Shown in pieces: positions 9,778 to 19,120 of a stretch of 64,000 bases of DNA. The number at the start of each line of letters is the position of its first letter. Within the stretch, counting starts at the first letter, position 1. The position numbers and the translations under genes were made by a program. Origin of the DNA: Tenericutes bacterium HGW-Tenericutes-1 (GTDB taxonomy: Bacteria > Bacillota_I > Bacilli_A > Izemoplasmatales > Hujiaoplasmataceae); contig PGXM01000004.1 of the NCBI GenBank assembly GCA_002839155.1, positions 62,001 through 126,000 on the forward strand, in the 5' to 3' direction. The notes below the pieces were generated by a model. It saw only the letters and a list, made by a program, of their open reading frames with translations, was not told where the DNA came from and ran no database searches.

Positions 9778-10043
9778 TATTTATTTACTTCTTCTTTTTC
9801 GGCTTTTAATTCTTCTTTTAATATCTTTTTGTACTTAGGAATTGGATCATATCCACCTTTATTGAAGGGGTTACATCTTAAAATTCGCCAAATTGTTAAA
9901 AAAGTTGCATAGAAGAAATTGTAGTTTTCATACGCTTGTAGAGCATAGTTTGAACAAGACGGATGAAATCTACAAGTTGGTTGTTTCCCTTGTGTTGCAG
10001 CCTGATAGCCATGAATTAGCTTTATCATGAATTTTTTCATCAT
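9777..10043 (-). CDS. yidD: Membrane protein insertion efficiency factor YidD
   Basis: An 88-residue protein with the family core CRFHPSCSNYALQAYENY and the later RCNPFNKGGYDPIPK, both diagnostic of YidD (formerly DUF37). It assists YidC-dependent membrane insertion at the cytosolic face. Two adjacent ATGs (10043 and 10040) follow GGTGGTGAG on the minus strand; either could initiate. The gene is away from the usual rpmH-rnpA-yidC cluster, at least within this window. The C-terminal ~20 residues are a charged Lys/Glu tail. Confidence 0.93.
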   Translation of the reverse strand: MMKKFMIKLIHGYQAATQGKQPTCRFHPSCSNYALQAYENYNFFYATFLTIWRILRCNPFNKGGYDPIPKYKKILKEELKAEKEEVNK

Positions 10044-10163
10044 TTCTCACCACCCTTATTGTATCACAAAATTGATTTTTACGTTTGTCTTTGATTCAAA
10101 TACCAAAGTATTTGTTTGTTGAAATACGACTATTGTTATGTTAAAATTATTAAAGGTGAAATT

Positions 10164-11120
10164 ATGATTAATCAAAAACACATTGAGATTATATTCGAAT
10201 ATATAGATTCATCTGCCGTTATCTTTTTTGAAGAATTAAAATTGGGGTATTTGGATGGTATCACCGAAGCTGTCAATAATTTATTATCAGATTCGGTTGA
10301 TGAAAGTATAACTTCTGAATCATCTTCCAAAATCAAAGTTCTTTTGGATAATGTTAAATCCATTGATTTCAAAAAAGAAGAAGTTCGAAAAGCGATGCAA
10401 CTGTGCATTTTAAAAGGCTTTAAACATCAAAAACGAACTAATGCGGATATTACACCAGATACTATCGGGATATTCATGGCTTTTCTCGTTGAGAAACTTT
10501 ATCCAAAAGCAAAAGAATTACTTATTTTTGATCCGCTTGTCGGGACAGGCAATTTAATTACGACTGTTGCTAATCAATTAAAAATTCCGACTCAGTTAAT
10601 CGGTGTCGAATCTAATATTGAAAGTTACCATTTAGCAAATGCAATGTTTGATATGATGGATTATGGGGACGAGCTTTATTTTCAAGATACACTGCTCTTT
10701 TATAACTTAAGAGCCGATGTTATTGTGACAGACTTTCCTTATTCAACTTTAGAAAACGGTTCATATTTTCCTTATGATGCAATTAATCATCATTATAATA
10801 ATTTATTAGAAGGCGGTTATTTATTAGCAGTTATTCCAAATGATTTCTTTGAAGTGCCTAGTTCTGAGTTATTTAAAGATGTCATTAAGGATTTATGGCA
10901 AGTTGTTGGATTGGTTAAGCTTCCGGATTCCATTTTTAAGACCGTTGGTAAAAGTATCTTCATCTTACAAAAAAACGGTGAAAATGTTAGAAAATTAGAA
11001 AAAGCATTGCTCGCAGATATTACATCGTTTGAAGATGAAGATGTACTACAAATACAAATTGCAAAGATTAATCAATGGTTCAAAGCCAATTTTGATAAAA
11101 TAGAGGAGAAACAAAAATGA
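10164..11120 (+). CDS. Class I SAM-dependent methyltransferase, YtxK-like
   Basis: Predicted 318-residue methyltransferase of the N6-adenine-type fold. Motif I reads DPLVGTGNLITTV (SAM binding), and motif IV is VTDFPYS in place of NPPY. A later VIPNDFFEVPSSELF matches the end of this fold. The N-terminal ~95 residues are helical without a known motif. ATG at 10164 has AAAGGTGA upstream; an earlier in-frame ATG at 10116 has none. It overlaps ackA by 4 bases, the same pairing as ytxK-ackA in Bacillus. The substrate is unknown, and NPPY degeneration makes DNA methylation uncertain. Confidence 0.85.
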   Translation: MINQKHIEIIFEYIDSSAVIFFEELKLGYLDGITEAVNNLLSDSVDESITSESSSKIKVLLDNVKSIDFKKEEVRKAMQLCILKGFKHQKRTNADITPDTIGIFMAFLVEKLYPKAKELLIFDPLVGTGNLITTVANQLKIPTQLIGVESNIESYHLANAMFDMMDYGDELYFQDTLLFYNLRADVIVTDFPYSTLENGSYFPYDAINHHYNNLLEGGYLLAVIPNDFFEVPSSELFKDVIKDLWQVVGLVKLPDSIFKTVGKSIFILQKNGENVRKLEKALLADITSFEDEDVLQIQIAKINQWFKANFDKIEEKQK

Positions 11121-12301
11121 CAAAAATTATGGCCGTTAATGCCGGAAGTTCATCACTAAAATTTCAATTGCTTGAAATGCCAGAAGAAAAAGTAATCACC
11201 AGTGGATTGGTTGAAAGAATCGGAATGAAAGATTCTGTTTTTACCATTAAAGTTAATGGTGAAAAATTACAACTTATTAAAGACGTTGATAATCATAGCG
11301 AAGCTGTTAAATTAGTGGTTGATAAACTAATTGAATTAGAAATTATTGCGAATTTCGAAGAAATACAAGGTGTTGGACACCGCGTGGTTCAAGGCGCTAG
11401 TGTATTGACACATTCGGTTGTTATCACGCAAAATGAAATCGATATCCTAGAAAGTATCGTGGATTTAGCGCCACTCCATTTAGTGCCAAATCTTACTGGA
11501 ATTAAAGCATTTATGGAAATATTACCCAACGTAAAACAAGTTGCTGTATTTGATACTGCTTTCCATCAAACGATGGCTGAAGAAGCATTTTTATACGCTG
11601 TACCTTATGATTGGTATGAACGTTATTCTGTTCGTAAATATGGTTTCCACGGAACCAGCCATCAATACGTTTCTGAACGGGTTGCTGAAATTTTAGGTAA
11701 ACCTTTATCAGAAACCAATACAATTGTTTGTCATTTAGGTAATGGAGCTTCAATTTGTGCAGTTAAAGGCGGAAAATCGATTGATACTTCTATGGGATTC
11801 ACACCACTTGAAGGCATTCCAATGGGTACGAGATCAGGAAATATTGATCCAGCTATTATTGAATATATGATGGTTAAGAAAAACAAATCAGCTAAAGAGA
11901 TTATCAACATATTAAATAAATTATCAGGTTACTTAGGCGTGTCTGGTATTTCATCTGATTCTAGAGATTTAGTGAGTGCGGCTGAAAAAGGCGATCAAAG
12001 AGCAGCGATGGCGATTGAAGTTCAAGCAAAACGCATCGTGGATTATATCGCTAGTTATTATGTCTATATGGGTGGGGCTGATGCGATTGTGTTTACGGCT
12101 GGTATCGGTGAAAACGCACCTGGAACACGTGCTAATATTATTAATCGTTTAACGGTGTTAGGTGCTAAAATTGATCCTGTACGCAATGATTGTCGCGGTA
12201 TAGAAAGACTGATTTCAACAGATGATTCGAAAATTAAGGTGTTCGTCATTCCAACGAATGAAGAAGTTATGATTGCCAGAGATACCATGTCTTTATTATA
12301 A
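11117..12301 (+). CDS. ackA: Acetate kinase
   Basis: Converts acetyl phosphate and ADP to acetate and ATP, the last step of acetate fermentation. At 394 residues it is full length. Both family signatures are visible: AVNAGSSSLKF at the start and YGFHGTSHQYV near residue 175, with FDTAFHQTM, HLGNGASICAVKGGKSIDTS and FTAGIGENAPGTR completing the ASKHA-fold active site. ATGA overlap with the upstream methyltransferase gene suggests coupling. No phosphotransacetylase gene is in the window. Confidence 0.98.
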   Translation: MTKIMAVNAGSSSLKFQLLEMPEEKVITSGLVERIGMKDSVFTIKVNGEKLQLIKDVDNHSEAVKLVVDKLIELEIIANFEEIQGVGHRVVQGASVLTHSVVITQNEIDILESIVDLAPLHLVPNLTGIKAFMEILPNVKQVAVFDTAFHQTMAEEAFLYAVPYDWYERYSVRKYGFHGTSHQYVSERVAEILGKPLSETNTIVCHLGNGASICAVKGGKSIDTSMGFTPLEGIPMGTRSGNIDPAIIEYMMVKKNKSAKEIINILNKLSGYLGVSGISSDSRDLVSAAEKGDQRAAMAIEVQAKRIVDYIASYYVYMGGADAIVFTAGIGENAPGTRANIINRLTVLGAKIDPVRNDCRGIERLISTDDSKIKVFVIPTNEEVMIARDTMSLL

Positions 12302-12316
12302 TTAAACAATTCTCAT

Positions 12317-12353
12317 ACCTCTTGCGTATTATTTATACGCAGGAGGTTTTTTT
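12317..12353 (+). terminator. Terminator of ackA overlapping the next gene's RBS
   Basis: ACCTCTTGCGTA (12317-12328) pairs with TACGCAGGAGGT (12336-12347), twelve pairs with one G-T wobble, followed by a seven-T run. The 3' arm contains the AGGAGG Shine-Dalgarno of the gene starting at 12354, so the hairpin can both end transcription and hide that RBS. Confidence 0.85.
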
Positions 12354-13706
12354 ATGGTTCGAAAAATAGGAATGATTATAATTATTATGATATCAATTTT
12401 GATTCTCAGTAAAGACATTTATGCAACCGATTATGGTGTACATCCAGATTATACATATTACATTACCGGAAGTAGTACATTTGGCGAGTACGATTTTTAT
12501 TATGGATCTGCTCAAAATAAAGCAACAAAAGATTTTAACGGACTAATCGTCATGAAATATCATGAGAACGATACTCTGTACCGAACAATTATGATTGACG
12601 AAGGGTATAGCGAAAGTGTCTCGTTCGTTGGATTCTTCGAAGATGGTTCTTTTGGTGTCGCTATTGTTAAATTTTCTTTTAATTATTCGATTATGGAATT
12701 TGAACTCTATTCGACAGAAATCTTAAAATATGATGTTTTTGGGAATTATGTTGATAGAATCATTTATCATCAAGCATTCAAAGTTTTCAATAATCATGGA
12801 TATTTTTTGGTCTTATCAAACGATGATACATATCAAACCGATATAGTCATTAATAGTCAATTAGAGATAATTGAAATAAATCCAACTATTGAAGCAAACG
12901 GGAATTTCACATATCAATTTCAAGGTAAATGTAAGATAAATGGTGAGTATCAAGATAAAATAGAACTAACAACACCAGGGAATTACGAAATCATCATTGA
13001 AAAATTTCGATATTCATACGTTATGAACTTGACTTTGAAAAGTGATGTTGAAGGTGTGGAAAATAACGGAGTCTACATAGGAAAGACAGCGGTTCATGCG
13101 AATGGGTTGCTTTTTCTTAATGAAGAACCTTATGTTAGTGGAACGGATATTCTAGAAATTGGTAATCACAGGATAAGGATAGAAGGCATCGGAGATTATG
13201 TTGAAGAATATCAATTCATTATCGATCCAATCATTTCAGGTGTTGAAGCAAATAAAGAATATTCAACAGGAGTATATATCAATGTTCCTAATTCAACATT
13301 GTATCTCAATAAAGAAATTTATGAAAACAACTCTTTAGTTGCAAGACCGGGAAGATATGAATTAACAATCATAGGTGTAAATGAATATCGTAAAACTCTG
13401 AATTTTACAATTTATCCTAGCGTCATAAATTTAACTAATAATGGTGTCTATGATTTTGGATATCGTTTGAACTTTATCGGTGATGGTCGATTGAATGGTC
13501 AAATCGTAGAACCAGGACTTGAATTAAAAGCGGGAATTTATCATTTTGAATTATGGTTTGATGAGGGAGTGTATGCCCAATATGATTTTGAAATTCTATC
13601 ACTTATTGAAGAGAACAATCATGAAACAATTAAGATTCCATTCCTTGAAATTGTACTTGGAGTCTTTAGTCTTGTTGGTCTTTTCCTTGTCTTCCGCAAG
13701 AAATAG
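12354..13706 (+). CDS. Secreted, C-terminally membrane-anchored surface protein with three repeats
   Basis: I do not recognise a named family for the N-terminal part. The 450-residue product starts with a Sec signal (hydrophobic residues 5-19, likely cleaved after IYA). It ends with a single membrane span (about 428-446) followed by FRKK, so it should be displayed outside. Residues ~234-420 hold three tandem beta-sandwich-like units of about 60 residues, each opening with a G-V-x-x-N/A-x-x-Y pattern (GVENNGVYIG, GVEANKEYSTG, NLTNNGVYDFG). The same opening occurs at the end of the lipoprotein at 34788-37223. No LPXTG motif or enzyme motif was seen. Confidence 0.7.
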   Translation: MVRKIGMIIIIMISILILSKDIYATDYGVHPDYTYYITGSSTFGEYDFYYGSAQNKATKDFNGLIVMKYHENDTLYRTIMIDEGYSESVSFVGFFEDGSFGVAIVKFSFNYSIMEFELYSTEILKYDVFGNYVDRIIYHQAFKVFNNHGYFLVLSNDDTYQTDIVINSQLEIIEINPTIEANGNFTYQFQGKCKINGEYQDKIELTTPGNYEIIIEKFRYSYVMNLTLKSDVEGVENNGVYIGKTAVHANGLLFLNEEPYVSGTDILEIGNHRIRIEGIGDYVEEYQFIIDPIISGVEANKEYSTGVYINVPNSTLYLNKEIYENNSLVARPGRYELTIIGVNEYRKTLNFTIYPSVINLTNNGVYDFGYRLNFIGDGRLNGQIVEPGLELKAGIYHFELWFDEGVYAQYDFEILSLIEENNHETIKIPFLEIVLGVFSLVGLFLVFRKK

Positions 13707-13754
13707 ACTACTTAAATTTGGGTGATTATGATATAATCAAATCGGTGATATTGA

Positions 13755-16700
13755 TTGATAACATTTGATTTATTCATTCAATCTAGTTATTCCTTTAACG
13801 GCAGTTTGTTGGATCTCGACAAGCTGATTTTGCGTGCGAAAGAATATGGGTTTAAGACACTCGGATTAACGGATCAAAATTGCTTATATGGTGCCTTAAA
13901 ATTTTATAAAAAATGTCATGAAGTTGGGATTAAACCAATTATTGGTTTATCAGTGACTATTGAGACTGAACATTATGGAATGACGCCATTTTTACTTTAT
14001 GCGAAAAATGATATAGGCTATCATAATTTAATTCAGATTTCGTCAATTATTAACACTGAATCAAAAATATTAACGATAACAAAAATGCAACCTTGGAAGG
14101 AAGGAATCATTGGCGTTGCTTTAACTAGTAATGGTAGTGTCTATCAAGCTTTGGCGACAGATGACTACGCATTAGCAACGGAACAATGTCAAACCTTTAG
14201 TCGCAATTTTGAAGCGTTTTATTTAGGAATTGATATGACTGATCCTTTAACGGAAATGAAAATCGGTTCATCGGCATTGATTATTTGGGATTCAATTATT
14301 GTCAATCAAGTCAATTACCTTGATTATGAAGATGCGCATGCCTCTGAGATACTAGGATTGATATTAAACGAGCAATCTTCCTCACAATCAGGGATGTTCA
14401 ATTCAAATCAAATCAATCACTCATTGAGAAAGCCGGTTCAACTCGATGAATTGAATATCGAACTCAAAAAAGCGATTGATAATACGGTTCGTATGATTGC
14501 TTCAATTCAATTGACAATAGAATTTGGAAAATACCGTCTTCCTAAGTATCCTTCCTTAGAAGGAATGAGTGCATCAGATCATCTTTCAAAGCTTGCGAAT
14601 AAAGGGCTAAAACGTCGATTCATGATGATGAAGAATCAATTATTTTCCTATGAGACTTATCAAAAACGCCTTGATTATGAATTACAAATCATTCATGATA
14701 TGGGATTTGATGATTATTTTTTAATCGTATGGGATTTTGTATTATATGCCAAGAAAAATAAAATATTGGTTGGACCCGGTAGAGGATCTTCAGCGGGGTC
14801 TTTAGTGAGTTATGTTTTAGGAATCGTTGACGTTGATCCCTTAGAACATCGATTATTTTTTGAACGTTTTTTAAATCCCGAAAGAATAACGATGCCGGAT
14901 ATCGATATGGATTTTCCTGATGATAAACGGGATGAAGTGATACGTTATGTTGTTGATAAATATGGTAAAGATCGCGTCACGAACATTATTGCTTTTGGTA
15001 CTTTCCAAGGTAAAAGTGCGATTCGAGATGCCGCTAGAATTCTAAAAACCAACGAGAATGTGATTGACGAATTAACTTCACTTGTGAGTGATACCGATAA
15101 TTCATTATCCGGTTTTATTCGTTTGAATCCCGATAAATATCAATATTATATGAGTGATCCAGCAATTAAAGAACTACTTGATGTTTCAACGCGCATTGAA
15201 GGTTTACAAAAACACGTATCAACCCATGCGGCAGGCATTATTATTACTGATCAGCCAATTACTTCCTACTCTCCCGTTCAAAACGGTTTATTAGGCATGT
15301 ATCAAACCCAATATGAAGCCTCTGATTTAGAATCAATTGGGTTATTAAAAATCGACTTTTTAGGGATTCGTAATTTAGCAATCATTTCAAAAGTCATTGA
15401 TCAAATCGAGTATGACACTCACGAAAAAATCGATATCTATAAGATACCGACCGATGATCAAAAAACATTTGAATTACTAAAAGATGTTCGCACCTTAGGA
15501 ATTTTCCAACTTGAATCTCAAGGGATGATGAATTTACTGAGAAAAATGCAGATATCCAACTTTGATGATATTGCTGTATGTATCGCTTTATTTCGTCCAG
15601 GACCTATGGAAAATATTCCAACCTACCTTGAACGCCGATTCCAAATAGAACCAATCACCTATACTCATAAAGACTTAGAACCCATCTTAAAAGATACGAA
15701 CGGTATCATTGTTTATCAAGAACAAATTATGCAAATAGCAAACCAATTTGCTGGCTATTCCATGGGAGAAGCTGATGTATTAAGACGTGCTGTATCTAAA
15801 AAGAAAGAAGATGTATTAATCCAAGAACGCGATAAATTTGTTTCAAAATGTGTTGAAATGGGTCATGATCAAGCTATTAGTAATGATATTTATGATTATA
15901 TTGTTAAATTCGCTAACTATGGATTCAATAAATCGCATTCTGTTGTATATGCACTTGTTGCTTATTGGATGGCTTATCTAAAAGCGAATTATCCGAGTTA
16001 TTTCATGGCTTCTTTGCTCGATAATGCCATCGGATCATCTTCTGCGACGAATGATTATATTCGTGAATGTCGTAAATTAAACATTAAAGTACTTCCTCCA
16101 AGGATTAACTTATCAAAGAAATATTATCAACGAGAGATAGACGGATTACGTTATCCGTATTTAGGTATCCGAGGTATTGGCCCCGTCATCGCAGATAAAA
16201 TAGAAACGCTTTGTTTAGAAAAACCCGTAACTACCTTTTTAGATTTTATTCGAAGAAGTAGCGGTATTAATTCTAAAGCCATTGAGTCAATGATATTGGT
16301 TGGTGTTTTTGATGGATTAAATAAGACAAAACAAACCTTAATTAATAACTTAAGACAAGCAGAAAGCTTTATTGCCTTTAATCAAGAGAATCAAGATGAC
16401 ATGTTTATTTATTTAGAAAGTCCAGAATATGATTTCGAATATTTAAATCAAATCGAAAGAAATTTACTGGGTATCAATTTAAGTTTTCATGCGCTTACCG
16501 ATTATGCAAATACAATTGAAAAAAATGGATATATCACGCCTTCTGAAGTAGAAGATTTAAGATTGGGAAGATATCAAATTGCTGGAGTTTTGTCACGAAT
16601 TAAAACCATAAGAACGAAAAAAGGTTCTGAGATGTGTTTTGTTGAAATCGAAGATCAATTATCGTCTTTTGAAGGCGTTATTTTTAGTGAAACATGGGTA

Positions 16701-16814
16701 AGAAATAAAGATTTAATCCTAAAGGGAAACGTTTATTTATTTGAAGGTAATCTAGATTTTAGAAATAATAAAAAACAATTAGTCATAGAAAATATCAAAG
16801 AAATCGTGAGGTAA
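13755..16814 (+). CDS. dnaE: DNA polymerase III alpha subunit, DnaE type
   Basis: Replicative C-family polymerase, 1019 residues, shorter than the ~1100-1160 of many DnaE proteins. Order: PHP domain (1-~200), palm and fingers with GPGRGSSAGSLVSYVLG and the catalytic aspartates in PDIDMDFPDDKRDEV, thumb and helix-hairpin-helix region, then a C-terminal OB fold (ending about residue 1010). The PHP metal-binding residues look lost: the usual HxHxxYS segment reads FIQSSYSFNGS. Start is TTG with GGTGA six bases upstream; no ATG fits. It is followed 4 bases later by pfkA, a pairing common in Bacillota. Confidence 0.95.
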   Translation: MITFDLFIQSSYSFNGSLLDLDKLILRAKEYGFKTLGLTDQNCLYGALKFYKKCHEVGIKPIIGLSVTIETEHYGMTPFLLYAKNDIGYHNLIQISSIINTESKILTITKMQPWKEGIIGVALTSNGSVYQALATDDYALATEQCQTFSRNFEAFYLGIDMTDPLTEMKIGSSALIIWDSIIVNQVNYLDYEDAHASEILGLILNEQSSSQSGMFNSNQINHSLRKPVQLDELNIELKKAIDNTVRMIASIQLTIEFGKYRLPKYPSLEGMSASDHLSKLANKGLKRRFMMMKNQLFSYETYQKRLDYELQIIHDMGFDDYFLIVWDFVLYAKKNKILVGPGRGSSAGSLVSYVLGIVDVDPLEHRLFFERFLNPERITMPDIDMDFPDDKRDEVIRYVVDKYGKDRVTNIIAFGTFQGKSAIRDAARILKTNENVIDELTSLVSDTDNSLSGFIRLNPDKYQYYMSDPAIKELLDVSTRIEGLQKHVSTHAAGIIITDQPITSYSPVQNGLLGMYQTQYEASDLESIGLLKIDFLGIRNLAIISKVIDQIEYDTHEKIDIYKIPTDDQKTFELLKDVRTLGIFQLESQGMMNLLRKMQISNFDDIAVCIALFRPGPMENIPTYLERRFQIEPITYTHKDLEPILKDTNGIIVYQEQIMQIANQFAGYSMGEADVLRRAVSKKKEDVLIQERDKFVSKCVEMGHDQAISNDIYDYIVKFANYGFNKSHSVVYALVAYWMAYLKANYPSYFMASLLDNAIGSSSATNDYIRECRKLNIKVLPPRINLSKKYYQREIDGLRYPYLGIRGIGPVIADKIETLCLEKPVTTFLDFIRRSSGINSKAIESMILVGVFDGLNKTKQTLINNLRQAESFIAFNQENQDDMFIYLESPEYDFEYLNQIERNLLGINLSFHALTDYANTIEKNGYITPSEVEDLRLGRYQIAGVLSRIKTIRTKKGSEMCFVEIEDQLSSFEGVIFSETWVRNKDLILKGNVYLFEGNLDFRNNKKQLVIENIKEIVR

Positions 16815-16818
16815 CAAA

Positions 16819-17772
16819 ATGAAAAAAATTGGTGTATTAACTTCTGGTGGTGACGCACCTGGAATGAATGCGGCGATTCGCGGCGTAGTAAGAACTGCTC
16901 TTTATTATGGTTATGAAGCCTATGGAATATATGATGGTTATAAAGGACTCGTTGAAAACAAAATCAAGCAATTACAACGCAATGATGTTGGACAAATATT
17001 AACTCATGGCGGTACAATTTTAGGTTCATCAAGATTGCCCGAATTTAAAGATGAGTCTGTTCGACAAATCGCAGTAAACAATTTAAAAAACCTCGGAATT
17101 GATACACTTGTTGTTATCGGTGGTGATGGTACGTATCGTGGTGCGATGGAGTTAAATAAAATGGGTATCAAATGTATTGCACTCCCAGGAACCATTGATA
17201 ACGATATTGCTTCAACTGAATATACGATTGGGTTTTTTACAGCCCTAGATACTGCAATTTGGGCAATTGATAAATTAAGAGATACTTCATTCTCACATCA
17301 ACGATGTACGGTTGTCGAAGTCATGGGAAGAAATTGCGGTGACTTATCAATATATTCAGGTATTGCTTGTGGTGCAGAAATTGTTATTACTAAAGAAACG
17401 GGATTTAATCGAGATGAAGTATTGACTCAAATTCGAGGGGCAAAAGCAAAAGGGAAAAGACATTTAATCATCGTAGTAGCCGAGAATATGTTAAATGTCT
17501 TTGAGTTAGCCAAAGACATTCAAGCAAATACTGAATATGAAACTCGCGCTTCAGTATTGGGACATATCCAAAGGGGCGGCAACCCTTCATCGTTTGACCG
17601 GATTTTAGCTTCGAAAATGGGAGCTTACGCGGTTGAATTATTAAGAAAAGATATATTTGGAATGGCCGTTTGTTCTCATGGCATTGAGATTGATCATATT
17701 GAAATTAACCAAGCGTTAAGTAAAGTTAAAAGAACCACAGATTTATATGATTATTTAGAAAAACTAAACTAA
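16819..17772 (+). CDS. pfkA: ATP-dependent 6-phosphofructokinase
   Basis: Phosphorylates fructose 6-phosphate to the 1,6-bisphosphate, the committed step of glycolysis. The 317-residue length and motifs are those of the short bacterial enzyme: GVLTSGGDAPGMNAAIR, GGDGTYRGA (ATP site), PGTIDNDI with the catalytic Asp, MGRNCGDLS and GHIQRGGNPSSFDR. A departure is STEYTIGFFTALDT, where G-x-D-x-T-I-G-F-x-T-A is usual. RBS GAGGT before ATG, 4 bases after dnaE, so co-transcribed with it. Confidence 0.97.
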   Translation: MKKIGVLTSGGDAPGMNAAIRGVVRTALYYGYEAYGIYDGYKGLVENKIKQLQRNDVGQILTHGGTILGSSRLPEFKDESVRQIAVNNLKNLGIDTLVVIGGDGTYRGAMELNKMGIKCIALPGTIDNDIASTEYTIGFFTALDTAIWAIDKLRDTSFSHQRCTVVEVMGRNCGDLSIYSGIACGAEIVITKETGFNRDEVLTQIRGAKAKGKRHLIIVVAENMLNVFELAKDIQANTEYETRASVLGHIQRGGNPSSFDRILASKMGAYAVELLRKDIFGMAVCSHGIEIDHIEINQALSKVKRTTDLYDYLEKLN

Positions 17773-17826
17773 TTTACGATTAAAATATTATTAATATTTA
17801 ACCAATGTAATTTGATTTGGTTTACA

Positions 17827-17866
17827 CCGAAAAAAGGTTTACATTTTTGCCTTTTCGGACTATAAT
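17827..17866 (+). promoter_or_regulatory. Strong promoter with overlapping inverted repeat, for the BMP lipoprotein gene
   Basis: TTTACA (17838-17843), 17-base spacer, TATAAT (17861-17866). CCGAAAAAAGG (17827-17837) and CCTTTTCGG (17850-17858) form an inverted repeat that brackets the -35 box, a plausible operator. Confidence 0.75.
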
Positions 17867-17913
17867 AGTGATAAGAATATTTACTATATTCTAAAAAATA
17901 TGGAGGGAAACAA

Positions 17914-19020
17914 ATGAAGAAAGCACTATTAGCATTAGCATTAGCTTTAGTATCTGTATTCACATTAGTAGCTTGCGGCGAAAAGACTTATGAAATCGCA
18001 ATGGTTACTGACTCAGGCGGAATCGATGACAAATCATTCAACCAAGGCACTTGGGAAGGCATTAAAGAATACGCTATCGAAAACGATAAATCGTATAAAT
18101 ATTACAAACCAAGTGAAGTTTCTGACGCAGCTTACTTAGCAGCTATTGATCTAGCTGTTCAAGGTGGAGCAAAAATCGTTATTACTCCTGGTTTCTTGTT
18201 TGAAACTGCAATTTATGCCGCTCAAACTACTTATCCAGATGTAAAATTCGTATTAATCGATGGAGAACCTCATACAGCTGATTATTCAACTTACAAAACA
18301 GAAGAAAATACTTTAAACGTTTTGTTCGATGAACATGAAGTAGGATTCTTTGCAGGTTATGCATTAGTTTATGGCGGATACACAAACCTTGGATTCTTTG
18401 GCGGAATGTCAGTTCCAGCAGTTCAACGTTTTGGTATTGGTTGGGTTGCAGGTGCTTATTATGCAGCTGACGAATTAGATGTTGCTTTAACATTCACAGC
18501 TGACCATTACACATACCTTGGATCATTCGCTCCAACTCCAGAAGCTCAAACAACAGCAACTGCATGGTATAATGCAGGCGTATCTGTTATTTTCGCAGCA
18601 GCCGGTGGTGCTGGTTCATCTGCTATGTTAGCAGCTGAAGAAGGATCTAACAAATGGGTTGTTGGTGTTGACAAAGACCAATCAGGCGATTCAGACGCAG
18701 TTATTACCTCTGCACTTAAAGGTGTTGGCGAAGCCGCAATTGCAGCTTTGACTGATTACTATGATGGCAATTGGGATGGCGGAAGAACAATTTCTTTAGG
18801 CGCAGCTGAAGGCGGCGTATCATTACCAGCTGATTTCTCAAGATTCGGTGCTAACGCAGCGGCAGTTGAAGCAGCTTATGAAGCAGTATTTGCAAAAGTT
18901 GTTGCTGGAACAATCGTTGTTCCAACAAACGACAAAGCTAGCTTAGCAGCATTCTTAACAACTCTTGGTGTTGACAATGCAGCTTTAGTAGCTAAAGCAG
19001 AACCAGCTCCAGCTGAATAA
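17914..19020 (+). CDS. BMP-family (nucleoside-binding) lipoprotein
   Basis: Substrate-binding lipoprotein of an ABC importer, 368 residues. The signal peptide MKKALLALALALVSVFTLVAC ends in the lipobox LVAC, so Cys21 is lipidated. The mature start IAMVTDSGGIDDKSFNQG is the BMP/Med/TmpC family signature, a family that binds purine nucleosides. The Ala-rich, strongly biased codon use suggests high expression. GGAGGG precedes ATG. A terminator after it separates it from the ATPase and permease genes, the usual way to make the binding protein in excess. The exact ligand is inferred from neighbours, not proven. Confidence 0.94.
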   Translation: MKKALLALALALVSVFTLVACGEKTYEIAMVTDSGGIDDKSFNQGTWEGIKEYAIENDKSYKYYKPSEVSDAAYLAAIDLAVQGGAKIVITPGFLFETAIYAAQTTYPDVKFVLIDGEPHTADYSTYKTEENTLNVLFDEHEVGFFAGYALVYGGYTNLGFFGGMSVPAVQRFGIGWVAGAYYAADELDVALTFTADHYTYLGSFAPTPEAQTTATAWYNAGVSVIFAAAGGAGSSAMLAAEEGSNKWVVGVDKDQSGDSDAVITSALKGVGEAAIAALTDYYDGNWDGGRTISLGAAEGGVSLPADFSRFGANAAAVEAAYEAVFAKVVAGTIVVPTNDKASLAAFLTTLGVDNAALVAKAEPAPAE

Positions 19021-19050
19021 TTAGTTAAAAAATTTAAAAAACATTCTACT

Positions 19051-19087
19051 AGAAGGAAGGATTATTGCATCAATCCTTCCTTCTTTT
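19051..19087 (+). terminator. Internal terminator after the binding-protein gene
   Basis: AGAAGGAAGGATT (19051-19063) is perfectly complementary to AATCCTTCCTTCT (19072-19084), then TT and A/T-rich sequence. It lies between the lipoprotein gene and its ABC components, with no obvious new promoter before 19121, so partial read-through is likely. Confidence 0.8.
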
Positions 19088-19120
19088 AGATAATATTGAT
19101 ACTCATCTAGAGGTGAATTC

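Noticed and set aside
11511-11753. Minus-strand frame inside ackA
   Set aside because: Antisense shadow of a highly conserved gene, no RBS, no motif.
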